Below are positions 7,461 through 14,002 of a stretch of DNA of 21,224 bases, piece by piece (position 1 is the first letter of the stretch; each line of letters starts with the position of its first letter). Origin of the DNA: an uncultured bacterium (GTDB taxonomy: Bacteria; Patescibacteriota; Minisyncoccia; Phycocordibacterales; PALSA-1337); the NCBI GenBank assembly GCA_903905325.1, contig CAIVGA010000057.1, forward strand, positions 1 through 21,224, given 5' to 3'. A program made the position numbers and the translations under genes. The notes beneath the pieces were generated by a model. That model made no database searches and was not told the DNA's origin. It worked only from the letters and a program-made list of their open reading frames with translations.

Positions 7461-7937
7461 TTAATTTTTCTTCTTATAATCAAACGCTGTTTTTATATCA
7501 TTAATTATCTCGTCGAGGCGATAGTTGCTTTTGACGTAGTACTTGCTTATTCCAAGCTTGAGATATGATTGAATTGTCTTAGCACCCTCACTGTTGGAGA
7601 CTACGAATATGGGAATTTTTTTCCAACGACCACCATTGGCTTTAATTTTTTTGACAAGGTCGAGTCCATTTTCTTTGCCTAGAAGATTGTGATCGAGCCA
7701 AATTGCATCTATTTGTTCCAAATCTTCCAAGTAATCAAGAGCTTGTATAATGCTACTAGCGCTGATAATACCAAGTCCTTTTTTCTCAAGGTTTGCATTA
7801 AAGACTTGATCGACGCTACGTGCAGCAATTACACCAAAACCACTTTTTTCTAGTTTCGCATTGACCACCTCAAGTAAAGGTCTCTCGTCTTCTATGACAA
7901 GGATTGTCCTCTTTTTGGCTAAAGTCTTTTTATTCAT
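7461..7937 (-). CDS. Response-regulator receiver protein with internal duplication
   Basis: A 158-residue single receiver domain. It has the acidic pair E16-D17 in ILVIEDE, the phospho-acceptor D82 in WLDHN, S114 in FVVSNS, and the switch lysine K136 in YYVKSN. Receivers are normally ~120 residues. The excess comes from a tandem repeat in which N26-F46 and N47-L67 share 11 of 21 positions, covering helix 1 and strand 2. No output domain follows, so it is a stand-alone regulator that signals by protein contact. It follows, 50 bp downstream, the remnant of a histidine kinase gene, so it has probably lost its partner. Whether the repeated domain still folds is open. Confidence 0.8.
   Translation of the reverse strand: MNKKTLAKKRTILVIEDERPLLEVVNAKLEKSGFGVIAARSVDQVFNANLEKKGLGIISASSIIQALDYLEDLEQIDAIWLDHNLLGKENGLDLVKKIKANGGRWKKIPIFVVSNSEGAKTIQSYLKLGISKYYVKSNYRLDEIINDIKTAFDYKKKN
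7737..7862 (-). repeat. Tandem 63-bp in-frame duplication in the receiver gene
   Basis: Two adjacent 63-bp units (7800-7862 and 7737-7799) encode 21-residue copies beginning NAKLEKSGFG and NANLEKKGLG. The protein copies agree at 11 of 21 positions, so the event is not recent. Confidence 0.75.
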
Positions 7938-7987
7938 AACAGCCTGTTTTTTTGTATTTGTTTTTTCATAAGATTAGTTTAATTAAA

Positions 7988-8218
7988 TTATTTTTTATTT
8001 GTTACCTTACTCATCCCTAAAATTGGCAACGTTACATAAAATGTTGTACCACCATTTTCTCGTGAAGATTTGAACCATATCTTGCCTCCTGAATTTTCCA
8101 CAATCAATTTTACAATATATAGACCCAAACCTGTTCCATCCGTATCCTTTTCTCTTACATTGTCCGCACGGAAAAGTTTGGTAAATATTTTGTCGTGTTG
8201 ATTTTTTGGAATACCATA
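7988..8218 (-). pseudogene. Histidine kinase remnant (C-terminal ATPase part)
   Basis: A leftward open frame of 76 codons before the TAA at 7988-7990, with no start codon. It holds the end of a HATPase_c domain: the G1 end Y-G-I-P, the F-box region IFTKLFRAD, the G2 box DGTGLGLYIVKLIV, and the closing strand GGTTFYVTLP. All the dimerisation, phospho-acceptor histidine, N-box and sensor parts are missing. Homology stops abruptly at about 8218, and a TAG follows two codons further upstream. It ends 50 bp before the response regulator, the normal order of a kinase-regulator pair, so this is the truncated kinase of that pair. Confidence 0.8.
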
Positions 8219-8511
8219 ATGTAACTATTTACCCAAGTAGAAATAACGTCACTGTAAAGTGGGATACTGGTGCTTATGCGAGTGGCACAGTTTACTATAG
8301 TACAAGTCCACTTATTCTTACCGAATATCTAAATTCTGTTACAGTTGGAAATGGAAATAGTGCCATGACGGATTCTGTTCTTCGTCCATCACAGAACATA
8401 GTGTTGTCTAATCTTAATGCCAATACTACGTATTACTATATGATCTACGCTACCAATCAGCTCGGTAATGTGAGTGTTTCTTGGCCGTCAACTTTCCAAA
8501 CAACTAATTAA
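8218..8511 (+). pseudogene. Fibronectin type III-like domain fragment
   Basis: About 97 rightward codons ending in TAA 8509-8511, with no plausible start; a TTG at 8206 is in frame, but it and the next codons belong to the antisense of the kinase remnant. The product has beta-strand patterns of an fn3 domain: VTVKWDTGAYASGTVYYS, later LSNLNANTTYYYMIYATNQLGN. Such domains occur in surface or secreted proteins, but no signal peptide is present here. I interpret it as the 3' end of a longer surface-protein gene cut at the same junction as the kinase. A terminator follows directly. Confidence 0.6.
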
Positions 8512-8535
8512 ATCAAGCAGGATGGCCCAGCAGGG

Positions 8536-8562
8536 AAACTCTCGGTTTGATCGGGAGTTTTT
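8536..8562 (+). terminator. Rho-independent terminator
   Basis: A 9-bp stem (AAACTCTCG with CGGGAGTTT, one T-G pair), a 7-nt loop and a run of Ts. It lies 24 bp after the fn3 fragment and ends that transcription unit before rlmH. Confidence 0.8.
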
Positions 8563-8587
8563 CTGTGTATACAGCTATAGCTTAATT

Positions 8588-8616
8588 TTGATTTTTTGTG
8601 TTATCTTGGATATAAG
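8588..8616 (+). promoter_or_regulatory. Promoter of rlmH
   Basis: TTGATT at 8588-8593, a 17-bp spacer, TATAAG at 8611-8616. The expected start point is at or next to the ATG at 8624, so the mRNA would be leaderless. Confidence 0.6.
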
Positions 8617-8623
8617 TAAACAT

Positions 8624-9064
8624 ATGAATATAACTATTATCACAATTGGTAAGAAAACCGAACAAAATCTTGCTGACTCTATAAAAACCTATTCAGATAG
8701 AATATCTAGGTACACGCCAGTTTCTTGGATACTTATTCCTTCAGAAGATAAGACTTCAGAAGGTGCTGCCATCCTCAAAAAAATAAACAAAGGGGATTTT
8801 GTTGTCGCTCTTGATGACAAAGGTAAAGAAATGTCCACACCAGACCTGGCTTCCTTTATAGATAAGAGGATGGTTTCGGGTGACAAAAATTTGGTTTTTG
8901 TAATCGGTGGGGCATATGGTTTGGATATGGCCGTCGTTGAGAGAGCGAATTTCGTTTGGTCGTTATCTAGACTCACATTTCCGCATCAATTGGTACGCCT
9001 GATTCTATCGGAGACTCTTTATAGAGCAATTTCTGTCATTAAGAATGAACCTTATCATCATTAA
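8624..9064 (+). CDS. rlmH: 23S rRNA pseudouridine-1915 N3-methyltransferase RlmH
   Basis: A 146-residue SPOUT-family methyltransferase, near the usual length of ~155. The C-terminal half has the family hallmarks: FVIGGAYGLD (knot and SAM loop), LSRLTFPHQLVRLILSE and a final YRAISVIKNEPYHH, corresponding to the conserved Y-R-A...P-Y-H end. The enzyme methylates N3 of pseudouridine 1915 in helix 69 of 23S rRNA on assembled ribosomes. The ATG at 8624 is chosen because the protein begins there as in homologues (MNITIITIG) and because the promoter's -10 box lies 7 nt upstream; the 50 codons in frame before it overlap the terminator. It is transcribed alone or with the small genes that follow. Confidence 0.93.
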   Translation: MNITIITIGKKTEQNLADSIKTYSDRISRYTPVSWILIPSEDKTSEGAAILKKINKGDFVVALDDKGKEMSTPDLASFIDKRMVSGDKNLVFVIGGAYGLDMAVVERANFVWSLSRLTFPHQLVRLILSETLYRAISVIKNEPYHH

Positions 9065-9123
9065 GTCTTTTGCGCTTTGCGTAAGTGTCCCCTTATCCAC
9101 ATCAACGTAGATATTTTAAGTGT

Positions 9124-9129
9124 TACAAT
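9124..9129 (+). promoter_or_regulatory. -10 box for leaderless start of the small membrane protein gene
   Basis: TACAAT lies exactly 6 nt before ATG 9136. The -35 region is weak. No SD is present. Confidence 0.45.
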
Positions 9130-9135
9130 AATGTC

Positions 9136-9453
9136 ATGGAAAAAATACACATTGTTTGGAACGAGGTTACATCCTATTCAAGGTTTTGGGCCATTGTTCT
9201 ATTTATAGGACTTTTACCAGGTACAGCTTTTTACATCGGTATAAGAGTTGAGAGATCGAAATGGCAAGAGGCGCAACTAACCCAAGCATCACAACACATT
9301 TTGGTGCAATCACAACGTGGTATGTGCAGAGTCTCGGATTGTACTATTCAGAGTCTCGCTGTCAGTCCAAGTTCGGCTATTTCTAGTACTACAGCAACAA
9401 CATCTACAGTAACTTCTACCACAGGTTCAACTTCATCGAAGAAAACCAAATAA
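9136..9453 (+). CDS. Small membrane protein with VTxYSR motif and Ser/Thr-rich tail
   Basis: A 105-residue protein. Its N-terminal part reads EVTSYSRFWAIVLFIGLLPGTAFYIG, one membrane segment preceded by V-T-x-Y-S-R. After a short charged region comes a low-complexity tail of serine and threonine ending in KKTK. The N-terminal part closely resembles the 58-residue protein at 14452 in this window (VTWYSRLAAVILF...AFYFG), so they are paralogues. I know similar short proteins from CPR genomes, with no known function. The start at 9136 is preferred over 9085 because the paralogue begins at the matching point and a -10 box is 6 nt upstream. The next small gene starts 5 nt downstream. Confidence 0.65.
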   Translation: MEKIHIVWNEVTSYSRFWAIVLFIGLLPGTAFYIGIRVERSKWQEAQLTQASQHILVQSQRGMCRVSDCTIQSLAVSPSSAISSTTATTSTVTSTTGSTSSKKTK

Positions 9454-9458
9454 GCATT

Positions 9459-9686
9459 ATGATCAAAAAACTTCTTTCTTATCTCGCTGTAATACTTGGT
9501 ATCGTTTTTGTTGTAATTGCTGTCATATATTGGCTTAATCCAGCTGGTTCATTACCTCCATATTTTCCTGGATACGTAACAGGTTCTACGGTTGTTCATT
9601 TCAAACACGGCCTAGGTTCACTAATACTTGGTATAGCTTTATTTATTTTTGCTTGGTTTAAGTCCGGCTCAAAATCATCTAACTAA
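9459..9686 (+). CDS. Small two-segment membrane protein
   Basis: A 75-residue protein with two hydrophobic segments (about 7-26 and 50-67) joined by a loop with LNPAGSLPPYFPGY and VVHFKHG. It follows the VTxYSR protein by 5 nt and is likely read from the same mRNA. Its last 12 bp overlap the end of the convergent uppP gene. I recognise no named family; the Pro/Gly/Tyr-rich loop could lie at the outer membrane face. Confidence 0.6.
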   Translation: MIKKLLSYLAVILGIVFVVIAVIYWLNPAGSLPPYFPGYVTGSTVVHFKHGLGSLILGIALFIFAWFKSGSKSSN

Positions 9687-10562
9687 AAATACCAGAGAAG
9701 CAATAATGCCTGCAATGACACAATATATTGCAAAAGGTGTTAGCTTTTTTGTTTCAAAATATTTACTTAGGAAGCGAACTGAAAAGTAGGCCATAATTCC
9801 TGCGGCGATAGAGCCAGTTAGAATTGGTCCAATGAAACTCGAGTCAGATGATGTGGCGAGCTCAGGAAGTTTTAGTATTGAAGCTGCTAGAATAATAGGT
9901 GCCGCCAAAAGGAAAGAAAAGCGAGCAGCATTATCTCGATTTAGTCCAATGAGCATACCTCCGCCTATGGTAGAGCCGGTCCTAGAAAACCCTGGAATTA
10001 ATGCCAAACACTGCGCCAAGCCAACTTTTACTGATTGAACCCAGGAAATTTTTGCGATTACATCATCGTTGTGAGTGTCATGGTCTGCGCTCAGTTTTTC
10101 GTGCGCCATACTAGCGTTTTCATGTTTTCTATTTAATAATTCGGCACCATATAACATCAGGCCGTTAAGTATCAAAAAAATGGCGACGGACTTCGGTGAA
10201 GCAAAAAGAGTTTTGAGATTTTCTTCAAATAAAAGACCAAGTATCCCTGCTGGTATGCTACTGACGACTATCAACCAGCCAAGTTTTGCGTAAGTATCGA
10301 GCGGATCAATGTTTCTAGCTTTAAGAGATCTGACAATTCCTTTGACAATAAGCACCCAATCTTTGTAGAAAAAACCAAATAATACTATAGCCGTTGCCAA
10401 ATGTGTGGCGACCAGAAAAATTAGAAAAAAATTCCCGTGCTGATCAATCGTCCAGCCAAGTATTCTAGGTAAAATGACGCTGTGTCCCAAACTTGAAACA
10501 GGGAATAGCTCGGTCATGCCTTGTATCGCTCCCATGATTATAGCTTGAAAATATGTAAGCAT
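9675..10562 (-). CDS. uppP: Undecaprenyl-diphosphatase UppP (BacA)
   Basis: A 295-residue polytopic membrane enzyme that removes one phosphate from undecaprenyl pyrophosphate, recycling the lipid carrier for peptidoglycan and surface polymers. The first motif is QGMTELFPVSSLGHSV, holding the (E/Q)xxxE signature and the conserved His. The second is PGFSRTGSTIGGGMLIGL with the catalytic Arg. Further hydrophobic segments match the family, and the length is only a little above the usual ~270 because of a polar insert (about residues 147-165). It starts 21 bp after the MFS gene and may be in one operon with it, though an AT-rich GATAAT box lies just upstream of its ATG. It overlaps the convergent 75-aa gene by 12 bp. 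Confidence 0.92.
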   Translation of the reverse strand: MLTYFQAIIMGAIQGMTELFPVSSLGHSVILPRILGWTIDQHGNFFLIFLVATHLATAIVLFGFFYKDWVLIVKGIVRSLKARNIDPLDTYAKLGWLIVVSSIPAGILGLLFEENLKTLFASPKSVAIFLILNGLMLYGAELLNRKHENASMAHEKLSADHDTHNDDVIAKISWVQSVKVGLAQCLALIPGFSRTGSTIGGGMLIGLNRDNAARFSFLLAAPIILAASILKLPELATSSDSSFIGPILTGSIAAGIMAYFSVRFLSKYFETKKLTPFAIYCVIAGIIASLVFLVR

Positions 10563-10583
10563 GTTTTTAAATTATCGCGTTTA

Positions 10584-11822
10584 TTATATTTCTATAGTTG
10601 TTTTGCTTGGCACGATAATGAAAAGAGATATTACAATAATAACTCCGAGAATTCCCAGTGAAATAAATGAATGTGCAAAACCTAGATATTGAGCCATGTA
10701 GCCGCCGACTATAGGTCCGGCAGTATCACCAAAGTTAGTAAAGAGATCTTGTAAGGTTTCTATCTCCTTTCGACGCACAGAAGTTTTTTCTATATGCTCC
10801 GTATAAATTGCTCCTATTGCTGGCCAGCCTATTGCCCAGAAAAATGAAGCAAAGAAAATCAAGATTACTAAAAACGAAATCGAAGTTACCAGACCTACGA
10901 ATATGAGCATGATAGAACCAGTTAAAATAGCCCAGAGTGCAGTTTTCATATTTCCTAATTTTCTAGCGATAACACCGACTATCCAGCCAACTAATATCGG
11001 CGGAAGGGCGTATGCTGTCATAAATATGCCACCAGAGACGCCACTAACTATGCCGATATGTTCTGAAAATAACGGTCCGAATGTCCAAACCGCCGCGTCA
11101 ACCATATTTAAAGTTAGTGTGAGTAATAGTACAGGAAATAGTACCACCCAGATTTTTTTCCAAAGTTCTATTTCGGTAAAGAATGTAAATACATTTTTCT
11201 TGACAACACCAGTATAATCATCTCTTTCGTGCGCACGTCGCAACACTATAAATAGATAAAAAATAAAAGCGATAAAAAGCGGAATAGCCAAGGTTATTAA
11301 CATGCGAGGACCAGGTTGAAGGTAGAGAAGTAGTAAGCTGGCAGCAAATGGTGCTAATAGATATCCAAAACCTTGGAACGAACTTAATATTCCAAAGTTT
11401 GACACATGTTCGGATGGATCTGCTGTACGCTCAACAAAATCGATAGTGCCAATATTAAAGAAATCGTAATAAAATCCCCATACGGCCATTGCGAGTAAGT
11501 AAATCGTGATGGTAGTGCCACCAAAGAGGAAAAGAGGGAATAGCATAGCCAAAACGAACATTAGGAAAAACATACGTCTGTAGTGTGTGACTTTAAGTAC
11601 TCTACAAAGAATGAAGTCAAAGAGCAGACCTGCAATAGATGAAGAACCAAGAATGAGGCCCATTATACTTTCAGAAATTCCAGCGTTGGTGATAATGACT
11701 GGTGCAAGGTACATCAATATTCCGTCAAAAATAACGAAAAAGAAAATCATCAATCCGGCCAAAAGAATTTTTCCATTTAATCCATATCGTGGGGTATGTT
11801 TCTGAAGATGTTTTACTGTCAT
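10584..11822 (-). CDS. Major facilitator superfamily transporter
   Basis: A 412-residue protein with about 12 hydrophobic segments in two groups of six, separated by a basic cytoplasmic loop (around RRAHERDDYTG). The first loop between segments 2 and 3 has RVLKVTHYRR where MFS proteins carry their basic loop motif. Length, layout and segment spacing fit the superfamily. The substrate cannot be told from sequence; drug efflux or sugar uptake are both possible. It is the first gene of a leftward pair with uppP. It diverges from the 52-aa gene, with about 130 bp between the two starts. Confidence 0.85.
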   Translation of the reverse strand: MTVKHLQKHTPRYGLNGKILLAGLMIFFFVIFDGILMYLAPVIITNAGISESIMGLILGSSSIAGLLFDFILCRVLKVTHYRRMFFLMFVLAMLFPLFLFGGTTITIYLLAMAVWGFYYDFFNIGTIDFVERTADPSEHVSNFGILSSFQGFGYLLAPFAASLLLLYLQPGPRMLITLAIPLFIAFIFYLFIVLRRAHERDDYTGVVKKNVFTFFTEIELWKKIWVVLFPVLLLTLTLNMVDAAVWTFGPLFSEHIGIVSGVSGGIFMTAYALPPILVGWIVGVIARKLGNMKTALWAILTGSIMLIFVGLVTSISFLVILIFFASFFWAIGWPAIGAIYTEHIEKTSVRRKEIETLQDLFTNFGDTAGPIVGGYMAQYLGFAHSFISLGILGVIIVISLFIIVPSKTTIEI

Positions 11823-11854
11823 AAAGAAGCTTGTGTCTGTAATAATATCAGATC

Positions 11855-11871
11855 AGCTCATTTTATGAGCT
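11855..11871. promoter_or_regulatory. Inverted repeat next to a -35 box (possible operator)
   Basis: AGCTCA and TGAGCT separated by 5 nt, one base before the -35 of the 52-aa gene and within the upstream region of the MFS gene. There is no T run, so a terminator is less likely than a protein-binding site. Confidence 0.35.
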
Positions 11872-11872
11872 A

Positions 11873-11901
11873 TTGACGTATATACAATATCGTGGTACTT
11901 T
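11873..11901 (+). promoter_or_regulatory. Promoter of the 52-aa gene
   Basis: TTGACG at 11873-11878, a 17-bp spacer, TACTTT at 11896-11901. A leader of about 45 nt would follow before the start codon. Confidence 0.5.
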
Positions 11902-11952
11902 TTAGTTAAATTTGAACTTCGAAATTTGAACCTAAATTAGGGAGAGTGGGGA

Positions 11953-12111
11953 ATGAGCAACAATAAAAATAGCAAGTTTTGTATACAAGCCATGAATTTT
12001 GACGATCTTCGTATTCGGAGAGAGGTGATTGTTCGTGGTGAGATGTTCACGTACAAAGAGTGTAGTACACACAGAGGACATTGGTCAGGGTATGGTAAAG
12101 ATAACCACTGA
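11953..12111 (+). CDS. Small orphan protein (52 aa)
   Basis: The ATG is preceded by AGGGAG at 8 nt spacing. The product begins MSNNKNSKFCIQAMNFDDL and ends in YKECSTHRGHWSGYGKDNH. It is soluble, basic in the middle, with two cysteines and several histidines near the C terminus. No family is recognised. Support for it being real: a good SD, a promoter 50 bp upstream and a strong terminator 98 bp downstream. A metal-binding end is only a thought. Confidence 0.55.
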   Translation: MSNNKNSKFCIQAMNFDDLRIRREVIVRGEMFTYKECSTHRGHWSGYGKDNH

Positions 12112-12208
12112 ACACGGTGTGCATCATGTCATCCATACTCTGGGGCCATTTCTTCCGCGAGAGTTTGTCCTAAAATAATATGTTCATCTCTTGATGCTTG
12201 GATGTCGG

Positions 12209-12231
12209 GGAGCTCGTGTAGCTCCTTTTTT
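12209..12231 (+). terminator. Rho-independent terminator of the 52-aa gene
   Basis: GGAGCT and AGCTCC form a 6-bp stem with a 5-nt loop, followed by six or more Ts. Confidence 0.8.
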
Positions 12232-12430
12232 GTTTGGAAACCTTTTTATGTTCGAAGTTTTGTGAAAAAAAGTTATGCACATCTTGTATTCTCGGTACAT
12301 ACTGGCATAATCAATGCAGTCAGAAATTATTTTTATGCGAAAGCGCATGTCTGTCGAAGAAATAATTTATTCTGTTTAAAAAACAAAATATAAATGTGGC
12401 ACTATACACAAAAGTCCACATCAAAATAAA
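12232..12430. other. Gene-poor region upstream of the basic peptide
   Basis: No convincing gene. It holds a likely rightward promoter (12284-12311), a small hairpin ATGCG/CGCAT at about 12336-12350 without a T run, and an ATGTGG...CCACAT inverted repeat (12394-12421) just before the basic peptide gene. Confidence 0.4.
12284..12311 (+). promoter_or_regulatory. Candidate extended -10 promoter
   Basis: TTGTAT at 12284-12289, a 16-bp spacer and TGG-CATAAT (CATAAT at 12306-12311), where the TG is in extended -10 position. It would make a leader of about 110 nt ahead of the basic peptide. Confidence 0.35.
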
Positions 12431-12547
12431 ATGAAAAAGAAAACTTCAAAATCTCGTGTTTCAAAATCTCGTAAAACAGCAAAGCTTTCAACAAAGAAAG
12501 CTGTAAAGCGCACAACGAAGAGACGCACTGTCAGAAAGAGTCGTTAG
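12431..12547 (+). CDS. Very basic 38-aa peptide, histone-tail-like
   Basis: A 38-residue ORF from ATG to TAG. It has 12 lysines and 7 arginines, the rest mostly Ser, Thr, Ala and Val, with repeated KSR and TTKRR/TVRK elements, and no acidic residue. Such composition suits binding to DNA or RNA, as in short histone-H1-like or ribosome-associated peptides. No known family can be assigned. It is followed by a strong terminator and preceded by promoter-like sequence. Codon use looks ordinary for the window. No clear SD is present. Confidence 0.55.
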   Translation: MKKKTSKSRVSKSRKTAKLSTKKAVKRTTKRRTVRKSR

Positions 12548-12612
12548 TTAGTGGCTATTGTCGCCAGTCTTTGCTGATGAGTCCTCTGTCTCGCAACGAA
12601 CAATAGAGGTAG

Positions 12613-12661
12613 AATAAGGCGTATACGTTATGTGCGTAGCGCCTTATTTTAATTTTTATTT
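12613..12661 (+). terminator. Rho-independent terminator
   Basis: AATAAGGCG at 12613-12621 pairs with CGCCTTATT at 12640-12648, with an inner TACG/CGTA stem, then a T-rich tract. It lies between the basic peptide gene and the next gene, and shows that ATG 12630 (inside the hairpin) is not the next start. Confidence 0.8.
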
Positions 12662-12662
12662 T

Positions 12663-12668
12663 TATTAT
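12663..12668 (+). promoter_or_regulatory. -10 box for leaderless start at 12675
   Basis: TATTAT lies exactly 6 nt before ATG 12675. No SD and no clear -35. Confidence 0.35.
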
Positions 12669-12674
12669 ATATTC

Positions 12675-12968
12675 ATGATTGATACTATTTTAAAAAATTC
12701 TAAATGGAAAATAGCTTTAACTTTAGGGCTTATTTTGGTAATTTGGGTACTTTTGATAATGGAAAATCAGATTACTATTCTACGTAAAGCACATTCGTCT
12801 TTTGAAAATTATTATAGTTTTAGAGGGTGTACAGAGCTAGTTGAAAAGGGTCCAGATTATGGTGTGTGTCGAGTTTCGTCTGGTAAGACAATAAAAATTG
12901 TTCAGTTTGAAGGAAAATGGTATCTGGACGGAGATCTTCCTAATTGCGGTTACAGTTTTTGTTTATGA
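12675..12968 (+). CDS. Small membrane-anchored four-cysteine protein
   Basis: A 97-residue protein with one hydrophobic segment (about 13-29) and an outside domain with four cysteines: R50-G-C52, G-V-C65, N-C91-G and F-C96. The pattern Y-Y-x-F-R-G-C ... I-V-x-F-x-x-K-W-Y-L-D-G-D-L-P-x-C is one I recall from short CPR proteins, though no function is known. The even cysteine number and extracytoplasmic location suggest two disulfides, which the DsbA/VKOR pair at 14.6-15.7 kb could form. The start is placed at 12675, since the upstream in-frame ATG lies in a terminator. Its TGA overlaps the ATG of the next gene (ATGA). Confidence 0.65.
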   Translation: MIDTILKNSKWKIALTLGLILVIWVLLIMENQITILRKAHSSFENYYSFRGCTELVEKGPDYGVCRVSSGKTIKIVQFEGKWYLDGDLPNCGYSFCL

Positions 12969-13435
12969 AGAATTTGAATCCAGAGAAAACTTTTAATAGT
13001 AAGCTATCCAGTAAAATTGTTCGTGGCTTAGTTTTCGGAGTTTTTGATAATCTACATCCAGGTCACGAATTTTTTCTTTCTGAAACTGCAAAAGAGTGTG
13101 ACGAGTTGGTTGTAGTGGTCACGTTGCCGGAAGTTGCGGATTTACTGAAAGGGAAGTTACCAAAAAAAAGTTTGGAGGAAAGAATTAGTGATGTTAAGGA
13201 TTTTTTTACGAGTGAGCACTTGTTGGGTCGAAATGGAATAGATATGCAATTTTCGGTCGTTGCTGGCGATAAAGAAATTGGTTCATGGAAAGTTTTGAAA
13301 GAATACAAACCAGATGTAATTTTTCTCGGTTATGATCAACAGGGAATTGCTAAAGAGTTGGATAAATTATCTTTTTCATATAAGTTTGTTGCCTCATATC
13401 AACCTGAGAAATATAAGTCGAGTTTGAGGAAATAA
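12965..13435 (+). CDS. HxGH-type nucleotidyltransferase (cytidylyltransferase/FAD synthetase-like)
   Basis: A 156-residue protein with the nucleotidyltransferase signature L-V-F-G-V-F-D28-N-L-H31-P-G-H34 near the N terminus, which binds the triphosphate of the nucleotide. Later parts fit the Rossmann-like fold: VVVVTLP, PDVIFLGYDQ, and a C-terminal YKSSLRK that may take the place of the usual I-S-S-T motif. Family members make CDP-glycerol, CDP-choline or FAD, or join nucleotides to sugars; the substrate is not decided here. The ATG at 12965 overlaps the stop of the upstream gene by 4 nt, so the two are translationally coupled. A hairpin follows the gene. Confidence 0.8.
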   Translation: MKNLNPEKTFNSKLSSKIVRGLVFGVFDNLHPGHEFFLSETAKECDELVVVVTLPEVADLLKGKLPKKSLEERISDVKDFFTSEHLLGRNGIDMQFSVVAGDKEIGSWKVLKEYKPDVIFLGYDQQGIAKELDKLSFSYKFVASYQPEKYKSSLRK

Positions 13436-13460
13436 AAAGACCACGAACTGTTCCGTGGTC
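13431..13460 (-). terminator. Terminator, mainly for the leftward gene
   Basis: GACCACG (13439-13445) pairs with CGTGGTC (13454-13460). On the minus strand it is followed by TTTTTATT, on the plus strand only by ACTTT. It separates the nucleotidyltransferase gene from the convergent 128-aa gene and may serve both. Confidence 0.75.
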
Positions 13461-13478
13461 ACTTTGCGTCGCTGTATT

Positions 13479-13865
13479 TCAGAGACAATCTTGTCCTCCG
13501 ACTCCGACCTCGAGAAGACCAGGGAACATCCTGATTTCTTTTGGTAACTCTTCCAATTCACCGACAACGACTACCTCTTCTTGACGAAAAGCAAAGTTTT
13601 TACCAGCTTTGGGAAAACCATGCTCATGCCACCACTGTGTCGCTTCTGGATGTTTGAGTGACAAAATATCAAGTGCAACTGCTTGGTCGACATTGTATAG
13701 GATTCCTTTGTTACTTTTTCTACCAGTTATGACGCCACGACCACGGTCATCGTGTACAGCATGCACAGGCATTTCGTTCCCGATCCATTTTTTCCTGATT
13801 TCCTCTGGCGGTTCGCCATCTGGCATGACAATAACTCTGATTTTACCTTTGACGAATTTATACAT
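13479..13865 (-). CDS. Orphan protein of 128 aa
   Basis: A soluble 128-residue protein. Notable parts are PPEEIRKKWIGNEMPVHAV, GVITGRKSN, the segment HPEATQWWHEHGFPKAGKNFAF and a glutamate/valine-rich stretch EEVVVVGELEELPKEI. The P-E-E-I-R-x-x-W-I-G element and the H-P-E-A-x-x-W-W element make me think of a recurring CPR family, but I cannot name it or its role. The ATG has AAAGGA 7 nt upstream, a promoter 34 bp further and a strong terminator after the stop, so it is a complete single-gene unit. Confidence 0.65.
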   Translation of the reverse strand: MYKFVKGKIRVIVMPDGEPPEEIRKKWIGNEMPVHAVHDDRGRGVITGRKSNKGILYNVDQAVALDILSLKHPEATQWWHEHGFPKAGKNFAFRQEEVVVVGELEELPKEIRMFPGLLEVGVGGQDCL

Positions 13866-13898
13866 GACAAAGTCCTTTCTTTCTTGATTCTACTTTTA

Positions 13899-13927
13899 AA
13901 GTTAGTTCTTTTATAATTATTAGTCAA
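13899..13927 (-). promoter_or_regulatory. Promoter of the 128-aa gene
   Basis: On the minus strand, TTGACT (13922-13927), a 17-bp spacer, TAACTT (13899-13904). It starts just beyond the terminator of the upstream orphan gene. Confidence 0.6.
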
Positions 13928-13932
13928 TAGGC

Positions 13933-13982
13933 CAAATAAAAAACTCGTGAAGGACTGTAGGTGACCGCTTCCTCCACGAGTT
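13933..13982 (-). terminator. Terminator of the 92-aa gene
   Basis: AACTCGTG (13942-13949) and CACGAGTT (13975-13982) form an 8-bp stem around a 25-nt loop; on the minus strand TTTTTATTT follows. Confidence 0.7.
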
Positions 13983-14002
13983 GATGCTTGCGCATGTGTG
14001 AC

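Noticed and set aside
9065..9090. Imperfect hairpin after rlmH as terminator
   Set aside because: The stem relies on several G-T pairs and no T run follows.
12112..12393. Cysteine-rich continuation after the TGA of the 52-aa gene, as if TGA were read as Gly or Sec
   Set aside because: A terminator hairpin lies inside the extension, and other genes in the window (e.g. 12675, 19261) end at TGA in the normal way.
12202..12393. 63-codon rightward ORF
   Set aside because: It begins inside a terminator, has no start signal, and its composition looks random.
12571..12606. CTGATGAGTCC...CGAAC, resembling a hammerhead ribozyme core
   Set aside because: The region between the two core parts cannot form stem II (only about 2 bp), stem I is very weak, and the A after GAA is missing. 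Only the outer CTATTGT/ACAATAG stem fits.
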